This document shows, one piece after another, positions 9,032 through 17,393 of a stretch of DNA of 64,000 nt; positions within the stretch are counted from its first letter, which is position 1, and every line of letters begins with the position of its first letter. A program made the translations under genes and the position numbers. The stretch spans positions 186,001-250,000 of the forward strand of contig NZ_JBHTJI010000042.1 in the NCBI RefSeq assembly GCF_042675665.1, written 5' to 3'. This stretch comes from Mariniflexile jejuense (GTDB taxonomy: Bacteria > Bacteroidota > Bacteroidia > Flavobacteriales > Flavobacteriaceae). The notes below the pieces were generated by a model. The model was not told the DNA's origin, did not search any database, and was given only the letters and a program-made list of their open reading frames with translations.

Positions 9032-10279
9032 TTATTTGAATATTAATTGAAAAAAATGTTTTTGTTCTTTAAAAGAATAATTTACCTTAAAATTATATAA
9101 ATCACATATTTTTTTTACAATAGTCAAGCCTAATCCTATAGAGTGTTTATTATTTGTTTCGGTATAAAACCTTAAAAATAACTTTTCAGGATTCAATAAT
9201 TCTCTATCTCCTGCATTTGAAATTATTAATGATTTTTTATTAGTAATTATTATAATAGCCTCTTTTCTCGAATTATATTTAATGGCATTGGAAATAAGGT
9301 TATTTATAAGAATATCGGCTAAATAAGCATCCATAGAAACCACTATATCTTGTTCTGAATCAAAATAAATACTATTAGTACTTATTTCTTTAAAACTTTC
9401 AATTTTTTTCGAAATTAAACTGGTTAGATTTACAATTTCTAAATTATCAAATTGATGGTTATCTACTTTAGTTATAAGAGTTATTTTTTGATTAAGCAAC
9501 TTTAGGCGCTGTATATCTTTTTGGATACTTGATATATCCTGAAATTGTTTATCACTTATAGAACCATCATTTATAAAAGTATCAATTTTTGCTTGAATTA
9601 TGGCAAGTGGTGTTTGTATTTCATGTGACACATTCTCTGTAAACTGTTTTAGGTTTTCATAGTCTGTTTTTACCTTATTTGTAAGGGTTCTTATTTCTTT
9701 ATTTAATTCTGAAAACTCTAAAATATCGCTATCCTCCAATTCGATAGATTGGTTGGATGTTAATGAAAACCTTTTCATTTGTTCCAGATTATTAAAAAAA
9801 GGGCTCCATAATTTAAGATTTTTAGCTGTGTTAAAATAGAACAAGAAAAAAAAAGCGAGTATAAATACTGTAATAGTAGATGTGACAATGGCTATTAGAA
9901 TTTGGTCGTTTTCAACCACAAAATCTCTAACAGTAACTTGATAAATTTGGTTATTAATATGCTTAAAAGTTGTTAATTCCCTAAAAAGCTCCATCTCTTT
10001 TTGTGAGGGATCAAAAATAACTGTATCCTTAAAAACTTGAGGTTGTATTATCTCAGCTTTTCTAATTTCGACTATTGGTGGCAAAGAAAATAATTGATTA
10101 TTTGTCTTTATGGCATTAACAACTCTGGCTTCTGTTGAATATAGTATTTCATCTATTTCTTGTTGTAAAAGGTGTTTCGTGTAATAGTATAAAATACCAG
10201 TACTTAAAATAGTTAAAACTAATCCTGTTAATAAGAAGGTTTTAGATGTTTTCTTTATAAGTTTAATTTTTTTAGCCAC
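9032..10279 (-). CDS. Membrane sensor histidine kinase
   Basis: A 415-aa kinase. Two membrane segments (about residues 12-32 and 130-150, the latter ITVFILAFFFLFYF) bracket a periplasmic sensor loop of ~95 residues. Cytoplasmic parts are a HisKA domain with the phospho-acceptor in NVSHEIQTPLAII and a HATPase_c domain with N-box NNLISNAIKYNS and G-box SIGLGLTIVKKI. It starts 2 nt after the response-regulator stop, so the two are co-expressed. The stimulus is unknown; the adjacent PepSY-like protein is a candidate partner. Confidence 0.85.
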   Translation of the reverse strand: MAKKIKLIKKTSKTFLLTGLVLTILSTGILYYYTKHLLQQEIDEILYSTEARVVNAIKTNNQLFSLPPIVEIRKAEIIQPQVFKDTVIFDPSQKEMELFRELTTFKHINNQIYQVTVRDFVVENDQILIAIVTSTITVFILAFFFLFYFNTAKNLKLWSPFFNNLEQMKRFSLTSNQSIELEDSDILEFSELNKEIRTLTNKVKTDYENLKQFTENVSHEIQTPLAIIQAKIDTFINDGSISDKQFQDISSIQKDIQRLKLLNQKITLITKVDNHQFDNLEIVNLTSLISKKIESFKEISTNSIYFDSEQDIVVSMDAYLADILINNLISNAIKYNSRKEAIIIITNKKSLIISNAGDRELLNPEKLFLRFYTETNNKHSIGLGLTIVKKICDLYNFKVNYSFKEQKHFFQLIFK

Positions 10280-10281
10280 TT

Positions 10282-10956
10282 CTAATCTTCAATAAATTTA
10301 TACCCACTGCCGTATGCCGTTTTTATGTACTTTGATCCTTCAATGGTTAATTTTTTTCGTAAATTATTAATATGCACATAAATAAAATCAAAATTATCTA
10401 GCAAATCACTATTATCACCCCAAAGATGTTCTGCTATTATTTCTTTTGATAAAACCCTTCCTTTATTTGATATAAAAAACACCAACAAATCATATTCTTT
10501 ACGGGTAAGAGCTATATCTTTACCTTTAATGAATACGGTTCTAGACTTCGTATTAATTGAAATTTCATTGTATTCTAAAATATCGTTACCTCCAAATTTC
10601 CCTCTTCTTAACACTGCTGTTATACGTGCATTTAGTTCTGCTAAATGAAAAGGTTTTGTAATATAATCATCAGCTCCAAAATTCAAACCCTCCAACTTAT
10701 CTGTTAAAGAGTTATTAGCAGAAACTATAATTACTCCCACATGTTTTTTTTCTTTTTTAATAGTTTTAAGAACATCCAAACCACTACCAGTAATTAAATT
10801 TATATCAAGTATTATTACATCATAATCATATAAAGCTGTTTTTTCTGAAGCTTCTTCAAAATTAGACGCAACCTCACATACGTTACCGTCACGATTCAAA
10901 TATTTTACTATAGATTGTTGTAAATCGAATTCGTCTTCAGCTATTAAATATTTCAT
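10282..10956 (-). CDS. OmpR/PhoB-family response regulator
   Basis: A 224-aa regulator. The receiver domain (1-115) has the acidic pair EDE near residue 8, the phosphorylated Asp in VIILDINL, the switch residue in GVIIVSANNS and the Lys in ITKPFH. A winged-helix trans_reg_C domain follows (GKDIALTRKEYDLLVFF, VHINNLRKKL, GSGYKF). It is the first gene of the unit that continues with the kinase at 9032-10279. Likely targets are the neighbouring PepSY-like and barrel genes, by inference from position. Confidence 0.9.
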   Translation of the reverse strand: MKYLIAEDEFDLQQSIVKYLNRDGNVCEVASNFEEASEKTALYDYDVIILDINLITGSGLDVLKTIKKEKKHVGVIIVSANNSLTDKLEGLNFGADDYITKPFHLAELNARITAVLRRGKFGGNDILEYNEISINTKSRTVFIKGKDIALTRKEYDLLVFFISNKGRVLSKEIIAEHLWGDNSDLLDNFDFIYVHINNLRKKLTIEGSKYIKTAYGSGYKFIED

Positions 10957-11260
10957 ATTTATAAATTTAACTTACTAAAATTAGTATTTAATTCTAAATT
11001 AAATCTAAAGCTAAAAACAACAGCTTATTGAATATAATTAGCATTTGTTACACAAATAAACCTTTTTGTAATAAGTTGTACTATTACTAAATTAAAACTA
11101 TATCCGCAAATAATACTTCTAATAACTAAAAATAAATCCGTAAAAATTAAAAAATCTTTATTTATAATATAAATACACTGAAGCTTTAAACCACATTGAA
11201 TCACCAAAAAAATTCAAGTAAGTCTGCCTAACTTTTTCTATTTTTACACACTTCATAAAT
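10957..11260. other. 304-bp intergenic region before tRNA-Leu
   Basis: It must hold the leftward promoter of the regulator/kinase unit and the rightward promoter of tRNA-Leu. I see no gene or clear hairpin in it. Confidence 0.4.
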
Positions 11261-11345
11261 GCGCACGTGGCGGAATTGGTAGACGCGCCAGCTTGAGGGG
11301 TTGGTATTCGCTTAGAATGTGGAAGTTCGAGTCTTCTCGTGCGCA
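11261..11345 (+). tRNA. tRNA-Leu (GAG)
   Basis: An 85-nt tRNA. The acceptor GCGCACG pairs with CGTGCGC, followed by discriminator A. The D-arm is TGGCGGAATTGGTAGACGCG. The anticodon arm is CCAGC-TTGAGGG-GTTGG, giving anticodon GAG (11295-11297) for CUC/CUU. There is a class II long variable arm, and the T-loop is TTCGAGT. CCA is not encoded: the next bases are CTTTT. The cca gene at 26105 would supply it. Confidence 0.93.
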
Positions 11346-11392
11346 CTTTTTTTCTTTAAATTTTAAAATTTTATTTATTCAATTAATATACA

Positions 11393-11407
11393 TACTTTTG
11401 TTTAACA
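11393..11407 (+). promoter_or_regulatory. -7 box and GTTTAAC half-site before the MerR gene
   Basis: TACTTTTG (11393-11400) fits the Bacteroidota -7 consensus TAnnTTTG and runs into TTGTTTAAC (11399-11407). The same nonamer forms the arms of the inverted repeat at the crtI promoter. This suggests the regulator also binds its own start region. Confidence 0.4.
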
Positions 11408-11421
11408 CAAAACAAATATTA

Positions 11422-12321
11422 ATGAACAATATTAAAGTCAATTTTAGTATTAAAGATTTAGAAAATCTTACTGGTATTAAAGCTCATACTATAAGAATTT
11501 GGGAAAAACGCTATAACTTACTAAGCCCAAACAGAACAGACACTAATATTAGAAATTACAGTATTACTAGTTTTCAAAAACTATTAAACATTTCATATCT
11601 AAACAATAACGGTTTAAAAATTTCCAAAATTGCTAAGTTAAAAGAAGAAGAAATACCCATAAAAGTAAGAGAAATTGCTTCCAGAGGTAAGGTTGAAGAC
11701 CATGCCATTAATGCCTTTAAACTGTCTATGGTAAACTTTGACCAAGTTTTATTTTACAATACCTACAACAATTTACTTGAAAACAAAACTTTTAAAGACA
11801 TTTTTTATACTGTATTTTTACCTTTACTAAATGAAATTGGAGTTTTATGGCAAACTAACACCATAACACCAGCTCACGAACACTTCATATCCGTTCATAT
11901 CAAACAAAAAATACTTCTAAATATTGAACGACTGCAAAGCCTAGAACCAAAACCTGAAACTGATACTTTTGTACTATTTTTACCTGATAATGAAATACAT
12001 GACATTGGTTTATTATTCATTAATTATGAGTTAAGAAGCAAAGGTTACCATACCATTTTTTTAGGAGAAAGTGTTCCTATGGACAATTTAACAGATTTGT
12101 TCGATTATTTTGAAAATATAACTTTTGTTTCTTACTTTACGGTATATCCCGAAGATGATTTACTAGAATTATACATAACAGATTTTAAAAATTTACTTCT
12201 TAAAAAAGAAAGTGCTAAATTATTGTTGCTAGGACAAAAACTTATTAATTACAACAGTAAAAAACTTCCAGAAAAAATTAAAATATTTAAATCGATAGAA
12301 GATTTAGTGAAAGAATTATAA
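11422..12321 (+). CDS. MerR-family regulator with B12-binding domain (CarH/LitR-like)
   Basis: A 299-aa protein. I take the ATG at 11422; the longer open frame would run back through the tRNA. Residues 1-75 are a MerR winged helix (FSIKDLENLTGIKAHTIRIW, EKRYNLLSPNR). The middle is a helical cap with W-QTNTITPAH-EH, matching the W-x9-EH motif that covers cobalamin in CarH. The C-terminal Rossmann part has EIHDIG, the usual place of the ExHxxG/DxHxxG cobalt-ligating His. Proteins of this family repress carotenoid genes, either light-dependently through adenosylcobalamin or not. It stands directly before crtI-crtB-crtZ-crtYcd on the same strand. Light sensing here is inference. Confidence 0.85.
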   Translation: MNNIKVNFSIKDLENLTGIKAHTIRIWEKRYNLLSPNRTDTNIRNYSITSFQKLLNISYLNNNGLKISKIAKLKEEEIPIKVREIASRGKVEDHAINAFKLSMVNFDQVLFYNTYNNLLENKTFKDIFYTVFLPLLNEIGVLWQTNTITPAHEHFISVHIKQKILLNIERLQSLEPKPETDTFVLFLPDNEIHDIGLLFINYELRSKGYHTIFLGESVPMDNLTDLFDYFENITFVSYFTVYPEDDLLELYITDFKNLLLKKESAKLLLLGQKLINYNSKKLPEKIKIFKSIEDLVKEL

Positions 12322-12332
12322 TTAAATTTTTT

Positions 12333-12366
12333 ATTGTTTAACTTTTACGTATATTTGTTAAACAAT
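12333..12366 (+). promoter_or_regulatory. crtI promoter with 10-bp inverted-repeat operator
   Basis: ATTGTTTAAC (12333-12342), a 14-nt spacer, then the exact complement GTTAAACAAT (12357-12366). The -7-like box TATATTTG (12350-12357) lies inside, and the crtI ATG follows immediately at 12367. A protein bound here would block both initiation and translation start. The MerR/B12 protein coded just upstream is the natural candidate. Confidence 0.5.
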
Positions 12367-13833
12367 ATGAAAAAAACAATTAGTATTATAGGTTCGGGGT
12401 TTTCTTCTTTGGCTGCCTCTTGTTATCTTGCCAAAGCTGGTTATGATGTAACTATTTTTGAAAAAAATAGTACAATTGGTGGTCGTGCTAGACAGTTAAA
12501 AAAAGACGGTTTCACTTTTGATATTGGTCCAACTTGGTATTGGATGCCCGATGTTTTTGAGCGTTTTTTTTCAGACTTCAATAAAAAACCTTCAGATTAT
12601 TATGATTTAGACAAATTAAACCCTGCATATAGTGTCTATTTTGGGAAAGATGATTTCATAACAATTGAAGATACTTTAGATAAAATAAAAGTAGCATTTG
12701 AAAATGAAGAAAAAGGCAGTTCTTTGAAGCTAAATTCATTTATTGAAAAAGCAAAAAGCAATTATGATATTGCCATTAAAGATTTGGTTTACAATCCAGG
12801 TGTATCACCATTAGAGTTGGTTACTCCTGCTACCATAAAAAAACTAAATCAATTTTTCAGCACAATCAAAACGGATGTTAGAAAACAATTTAAAAACAAC
12901 CGGTTAGTAAAAATACTAGAATTTCCTGTTTTGTTTTTAGGTGCTAAACCAAGTGATACACCGTCATTTTATAGTTTTATGAATTATGCCGATTTTGGTT
13001 TAGGCACATTTCATCCAAAAAAAGGTATGTATCAAGTTATACTTGCCATAGAATCGTTAGCCAAAGAATTAGGTGTTACTATAAAAACACAAAATTCAAT
13101 AGATAAAATTATTGTAGAAAATAGTGAAGCTTCAGGAATTATAGCAAATGGTATTACATATAAAAGTGATATTATTGTTAGTGGTGCAGATTACCATCAT
13201 ACTGAAACATTATTAGATAAACCATACAGGCAATACACTGAAAACTATTGGAATAAAAAAACTTTTGCACCTTCTTCCTTATTATTTTATGTTGGGTTTG
13301 ATAAAAAATTGAAAAATGTAAATCATCACACATTATTTTTTGATGTTGATTTTGATGTACATGCCGAAGCTATATATGACAAACCTAAATGGCCAGAAAA
13401 TCCACTTTTTTATGCAAGTTTCCCTAGTAAAACAGATGATAGTTCAGCGCCAACAGGTAAAGAAGCAGGTATATTTTTAATACCACTTGCACCAGGAATA
13501 GAAGACACACAAGAGTTAAGAAATATATACTTTGATAAAATTTTAACGCGATTTGAAAAATTAACTTCTCAAGAAGTAAAAAACGCAGTACTTTTTAAAG
13601 AAAGTTTTTGTTTAAACGATTTTATAAACGATTACAACTCGTATAAAGGAAACGCCTATGGTATGGCAAACACATTATTACAAACAGCCTTTTTACGACC
13701 AAAATTAAAAAGCAAAAAAGTAAAAAACCTATACTTTACAGGTCAATTAACAGTGCCTGGTCCTGGCGTTCCACCATCATTAATATCAGGAAAATTAGTA
13801 GCCGATTTAGTAACAAAACACCATAAATTATGA
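12367..13833 (+). CDS. crtI: Phytoene desaturase CrtI
   Basis: A 488-aa FAD-dependent enzyme that desaturates phytoene to lycopene. The dinucleotide-binding start is SIIGSGFSSLAASCYLAKAG with EKNSTIGGRARQ and DIGPTWYWMPDVF. The C-terminus has the family signature YFTGQLTVPGPGVPPSLISG. The ATG at 12367 places the FAD motif 6-7 residues in, as usual; an in-frame TTG 33 nt earlier is less likely. It overlaps crtB by 4 nt (ATGA) and is the first gene of the carotenoid operon behind the MerR/B12 regulator. Confidence 0.93.
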   Translation: MKKTISIIGSGFSSLAASCYLAKAGYDVTIFEKNSTIGGRARQLKKDGFTFDIGPTWYWMPDVFERFFSDFNKKPSDYYDLDKLNPAYSVYFGKDDFITIEDTLDKIKVAFENEEKGSSLKLNSFIEKAKSNYDIAIKDLVYNPGVSPLELVTPATIKKLNQFFSTIKTDVRKQFKNNRLVKILEFPVLFLGAKPSDTPSFYSFMNYADFGLGTFHPKKGMYQVILAIESLAKELGVTIKTQNSIDKIIVENSEASGIIANGITYKSDIIVSGADYHHTETLLDKPYRQYTENYWNKKTFAPSSLLFYVGFDKKLKNVNHHTLFFDVDFDVHAEAIYDKPKWPENPLFYASFPSKTDDSSAPTGKEAGIFLIPLAPGIEDTQELRNIYFDKILTRFEKLTSQEVKNAVLFKESFCLNDFINDYNSYKGNAYGMANTLLQTAFLRPKLKSKKVKNLYFTGQLTVPGPGVPPSLISGKLVADLVTKHHKL

Positions 13834-14669
13834 AATCACTTTTTGATACCGTTTCGTACCATTGCAGTAAAACTGTTACCAAAACATATAGTACATCGTT
13901 TTCTTTGGCTACCAAAATGCTTTATAGTTCTATAAGAAGTGATATTTACAATATCTATGGCTTTGTTAGGTTTGCTGATGAAATTGTTGATTCATTTCAC
14001 GATTATGATAAAGAACTTTTATTTAATAAATTTTCTGAAGATCTAGAATTGGCTTTAAAAGACAAAATTAGTTTAAATCCTATTTTAAATTCATTTCAAC
14101 ATACATTTCACAACTATCAAATAGACAAAAGTTTAGTTGATGCTTTCATGAATAGTATGCGATTGGATTTACACAAAAACACCTATTTAACTGATGACGA
14201 ATACAAAAATTACATATACGGATCTGCCGATGTGGTTGGTCTTATGTGCTTAAAAGTATTTGTTAAAGGTGATAATGAAAAATATGAAGCTTTAAAAGAT
14301 ACGGCTATGGCATTGGGTTCGGCATTTCAAAAAGTAAATTTTTTAAGAGATTTAAAAGCCGATTTTGATGGGTTAAACAGAAGTTATTTTCCTAATGTAG
14401 ATTTAGATAATTTGGATGAAGCATCAAAAAAACAAATTATTGAAGATATTGAAAGTGATTTTGAAAAAGGTTTAAGTGGCATACAAAAACTACCTATTGA
14501 AGCTAAATTTGGTGTTTTTATGGCTTACCGATACTACAAACAGTTACTTAAAAAACTTAAAAAAACACCTGCATTACAAATAAGAAGTGCCAGAATACGT
14601 GTTTCAAACCCAAAAAAAGTTGAATTATTGATGCGTAGCTACGTTAAGTATCAATTAAATTTATTGTAA
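13830..14669 (+). CDS. crtB: Phytoene synthase CrtB
   Basis: A 279-aa squalene/phytoene synthase that joins two geranylgeranyl diphosphates into phytoene. The first Asp-rich motif is in FVRFADEIVDSFHDYD and the second in NFLRDLKADFDGLNRSYFP. The length is normal for the family. Its start overlaps the crtI stop, so the two are translationally coupled. The substrate-making gene crtE is not in the window and must lie elsewhere. Confidence 0.93.
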   Translation: MKSLFDTVSYHCSKTVTKTYSTSFSLATKMLYSSIRSDIYNIYGFVRFADEIVDSFHDYDKELLFNKFSEDLELALKDKISLNPILNSFQHTFHNYQIDKSLVDAFMNSMRLDLHKNTYLTDDEYKNYIYGSADVVGLMCLKVFVKGDNEKYEALKDTAMALGSAFQKVNFLRDLKADFDGLNRSYFPNVDLDNLDEASKKQIIEDIESDFEKGLSGIQKLPIEAKFGVFMAYRYYKQLLKKLKKTPALQIRSARIRVSNPKKVELLMRSYVKYQLNLL

Positions 14670-14678
14670 ATTTATAAC

Positions 14679-15131
14679 ATGCAAACCTTCATTTTTATAA
14701 TTATATTTTTAGCAACTTATTGCTTTATGGAATTTATGGCGTGGTTTACCCATAAATACGTGATGCATGGTTTTTTATGGAGTTTACACAAAGATCATCA
14801 TAAAAAAGACCACGATAGTTGGTTTGAACGTAATGATGCCTTTTTTATATTTTACGCAGTAGTAAGTATAGGATGTTTTTTACTTTGGAAATATGATATA
14901 TTTTGGGCAGGTTTACCCATTGGTATAGGTATTTTTGCTTACGGACTTTCTTATTTCTTAGTGCACGATATATTTATCCACCAACGATTTAAACTGTTTC
15001 GAAATGCTAATAATTGGTATGCAAAAGGTGTTAGACGTGCTCATAAAATGCACCACAAACATATTGGAAAAGAAGATGGCGAATGCTTCGGAATGTTGTT
15101 TGTGCCTTTCAAATATTTTAAGCAAAAATAG
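14679..15131 (+). CDS. crtZ: Beta-carotene hydroxylase CrtZ
   Basis: A 150-aa membrane di-iron hydroxylase that adds 3-hydroxyl groups to beta-carotene, giving zeaxanthin. The His clusters are HKYVMHG, HKDHHKKDH, HDIFIHQ and HKMHHKH, the standard set for fatty-acid-hydroxylase-type iron ligands. Hydrophobic segments lie between them. It starts 9 nt after crtB and its stop abuts the next ATG. With crtYcd downstream, the predicted end product is zeaxanthin, the common yellow pigment of marine flavobacteria. Confidence 0.92.
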   Translation: MQTFIFIIIFLATYCFMEFMAWFTHKYVMHGFLWSLHKDHHKKDHDSWFERNDAFFIFYAVVSIGCFLLWKYDIFWAGLPIGIGIFAYGLSYFLVHDIFIHQRFKLFRNANNWYAKGVRRAHKMHHKHIGKEDGECFGMLFVPFKYFKQK

Positions 15132-15827
15132 ATGTCTTACCTATATCTGTTACTCAATTTAGGTTCTTTATCAATCCCTTTTCTTTTTAGTTTTCATCCA
15201 AAATTGAAATTTTATAGACTTTGGAAATCACTTTGTATTAGCATTTTAATTAGTATGCTAATATTTATTCCTTGGGATGTTTTTTTTACAATTGAAGGAA
15301 TTTGGGGTTTTAATTCTAATTACTATTTAGGTTATAAACTACTAAGTTTACCAATTGAAGAATGGCTATTTTTTATCTGTATTCCTTATGCTTGTGTTTT
15401 TACGCATTTTGCTTTGTTATATTATTTTCCGAAGTTAAAATTATCAAGTGGTGTTACTAAATTAATATGTTACCTATTAATTCTCATCTTCATAACTATT
15501 ACTATTTATAATTATGATAAATGGTACACGTTTGTAAACTTTAGTTTGGCTAGTATTTTAACATTTATCGTGATAAATAAAAAACCAGAAATATTGCAAT
15601 CTTTTTTATTAACATTTTTAGTAATGTTATTACCTTTTTTTATTGTAAACGGTATTTTAACAGGAAGTTTTATTGAAAATGAAGTGGTTTGGTACACAAA
15701 TTCTGAAAACTTAAACATTCGATTATTTACAATTCCTGTTGAAGATTCGGTGTATGCCTTTACTTTAATTCTTTTAAATTTATTTATAATAACTTCATTA
15801 GAAACTAAAAAGAAAACAACTATTTAA
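15132..15827 (+). CDS. crtYcd: Lycopene cyclase, CrtYcd/CarR type
   Basis: A 231-aa membrane protein with about six or seven hydrophobic segments. It holds two related halves (lycopene cyclase domain, CrtYc and CrtYd fused). Each half has a conserved Pro-Glu/aromatic turn: LPIEEWLFFICIPYACVF in the first and IPVEDSVYAFTLIL in the second. It cyclises both ends of lycopene to beta-carotene. The ATG follows the crtZ stop without a gap. The 3' end overlaps the convergent thioredoxin gene by 8 nt. Confidence 0.87.
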   Translation: MSYLYLLLNLGSLSIPFLFSFHPKLKFYRLWKSLCISILISMLIFIPWDVFFTIEGIWGFNSNYYLGYKLLSLPIEEWLFFICIPYACVFTHFALLYYFPKLKLSSGVTKLICYLLILIFITITIYNYDKWYTFVNFSLASILTFIVINKKPEILQSFLLTFLVMLLPFFIVNGILTGSFIENEVVWYTNSENLNIRLFTIPVEDSVYAFTLILLNLFIITSLETKKKTTI

Positions 15828-16380
15828 GTAATACATCAATAGTATTTCTTATCTTTTCACTATTCCAGTTAGCAGCATTATCTTCATCAATAATAATGTT
15901 GCCTTTTTTATCTATCAAAAATGTTCTTGGTATAGTATTTATATCAAAATATTCTGGATAACCTAGTGTTGGTCTGTACACTTTAAAGGTATAGTTATGC
16001 TTTTTTAAAAACGGATTTATCTCGCTATACCAATCATTTGTTACAAACAGGAACACTACTTTATCTTGATAATCATTATAAAGTGCTTGCATACTTGGCA
16101 TTTCTGCAATGCATGGCGGACACCATGTTGCCCAAAAATTTATTAAAACAACCTTTCCTTTTGTATCTCCAAAATTGAGAGGAACATTGTTCTCGTCACT
16201 TAATTTCCAATTGTAATGTGGTATGTTTGTTAATTTTGTTTCATTAATTGAAACAGGTTTTACCCATGCAATAGCCTTGTGTAATAGAACTTGTATTGGC
16301 TGTCTGGTTTGCGGAATAAGCATTACTGCTATTGCTACAAAAAATAATATATTTTTAAAATTCTTCTTAAAAAAATTCAT
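15820..16380 (-). CDS. TlpA/ResA-like thioredoxin-fold protein
   Basis: A 186-aa membrane-anchored thiol-disulfide oxidoreductase. One N-terminal membrane segment (NILFFVAIAVMLIP) is followed by a periplasmic AhpC/TSA-thioredoxin fold. The redox-active WATWCPPCIAEMP lies near residue 88, with TIPRTFLIDKKGNI as the cis-Pro region. Proteins of this type reduce disulfides in exported proteins or in apocytochromes. It is monocistronic, converges on the crt operon and shares 8 nt with it. Confidence 0.85.
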   Translation of the reverse strand: MNFFKKNFKNILFFVAIAVMLIPQTRQPIQVLLHKAIAWVKPVSINETKLTNIPHYNWKLSDENNVPLNFGDTKGKVVLINFWATWCPPCIAEMPSMQALYNDYQDKVVFLFVTNDWYSEINPFLKKHNYTFKVYRPTLGYPEYFDINTIPRTFLIDKKGNIIIDEDNAANWNSEKIRNTIDVLLK

Positions 16381-16395
16381 AATTATAAATTAAAA

Positions 16396-16427
16396 AAGGC
16401 ATAATTTCTAAGTGGAAATTACGCCTT
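16396..16427 (-). terminator. Terminator after the lipoprotein gene
   Basis: AAGGCATAATTTC, a 6-nt loop, then GAAATTACGCCTT: 12 of 13 positions pair. It lies between the start of the thioredoxin gene and the stop of the lipoprotein gene, with flanking A/T runs. Confidence 0.55.
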
Positions 16428-16454
16428 AAATATACAAGATTTTTTAAGTAAAAA

Positions 16455-17324
16455 TTATCTGGTAACTGAACCTGACAAACTTGTAACTGGTCCCGCACCC
16501 ATGTTAATTGTTTTGTGTACTTCCGCATTAGCTGGCACTACATGAGCTAGCGGCTTTAACGTAAATGGAGCTGGACTATTATCCGGATTTGGTTCAACAG
16601 AAATAACAATAGTTTTACCCTTTAAATCTGTTGGAAACATCAATCCTGTGGGTGCATTTCTTAGATAATCTTCACCTGGAAAGTTTGGTCCATTTCCAGC
16701 AATTCCTTTAAAAGGAGAGGTTACGGCATTATCATCAAAACCTGTTGAACTAACAAATGTACCAGTACTTATTGGCGTACCGTTAAAAACCACCCAACCT
16801 TCGTATTTCCATCCATCTGAAAGGGTTGGTAAACTTAACCCAGCAACAACACTACCTGTTGAATTGTCTAAAAACCAAACGCCACTGGCTTCATTTGTAT
16901 TGTCTTCATCAGTTGGAGTTGCTAAAATGTACTTACCACTTACCGAACTAAAATTAGCTACAATACCATTAGAATTTACACTTGCTGTATTTCCAATAAA
17001 ATCGCCAACTAATATTTTTGTTGCGGCTGGTGCTAAATCAGTATCAAGCCTAGGTTCAATTGAAAGTACAAATTTGGTTGCACTAGCTAATTGCCTAGCT
17101 TCAACCTGAAAAGATTGCGGAAATATAACTGAAGAAAACACTCCTGTTGAAACAGGTTCTCCATCAACAATAATCCAACCTTCATAAACAAAATCACTGC
17201 CTAACTCTTCTAAACCAGATAGGTTTAAAACCAAATTGGTTGTTTTAGCCTCGTCTTCATTATCACAAGAAATAATAACAAAACACGTAATTAACACTAG
17301 AAATAACTTTTTTTTAATCATCAT
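16455..17324 (-). CDS. Lipoprotein with duplicated RskA-like domain
   Basis: A 289-aa lipoprotein: KKLFLVLITCFVIISC gives a lipobox with Cys near residue 20. Two homologous units follow, one from about residue 30 (GSDFVYEGWIIVDGEPVSTGVF ... PRLDTDLAPAATKIL) and one from about 155 (SDGWKYEGWVVFNGTPISTGTF ... PNPDNSPAPFTLKPL). The YEGW-G-P-STG-F ... EP-xD-APAxx pattern is reminiscent of the anti-sigma-K factor RskA C-terminal domain, but no transmembrane helix or anti-sigma helix is present. It is probably a surface or periplasmic lipoprotein of unknown role. A Crp/Fnr regulator gene lies 69 nt upstream on the same strand. Confidence 0.65.
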   Translation of the reverse strand: MMIKKKLFLVLITCFVIISCDNEDEAKTTNLVLNLSGLEELGSDFVYEGWIIVDGEPVSTGVFSSVIFPQSFQVEARQLASATKFVLSIEPRLDTDLAPAATKILVGDFIGNTASVNSNGIVANFSSVSGKYILATPTDEDNTNEASGVWFLDNSTGSVVAGLSLPTLSDGWKYEGWVVFNGTPISTGTFVSSTGFDDNAVTSPFKGIAGNGPNFPGEDYLRNAPTGLMFPTDLKGKTIVISVEPNPDNSPAPFTLKPLAHVVPANAEVHKTINMGAGPVTSLSGSVTR

Positions 17325-17393
17325 ATCGTTTTTAAGTTTTTAATAGCTCAAAAATATGATGTGTAATTATTATAAAATGTTAGCTATCTAACA

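Noticed and set aside
11293..11421. N-terminal extension of the MerR/B12 gene reaching into tRNA-Leu
   Set aside because: The extension would translate the tRNA. The ATG at 11422 gives a complete MerR domain after a proper -7 box.
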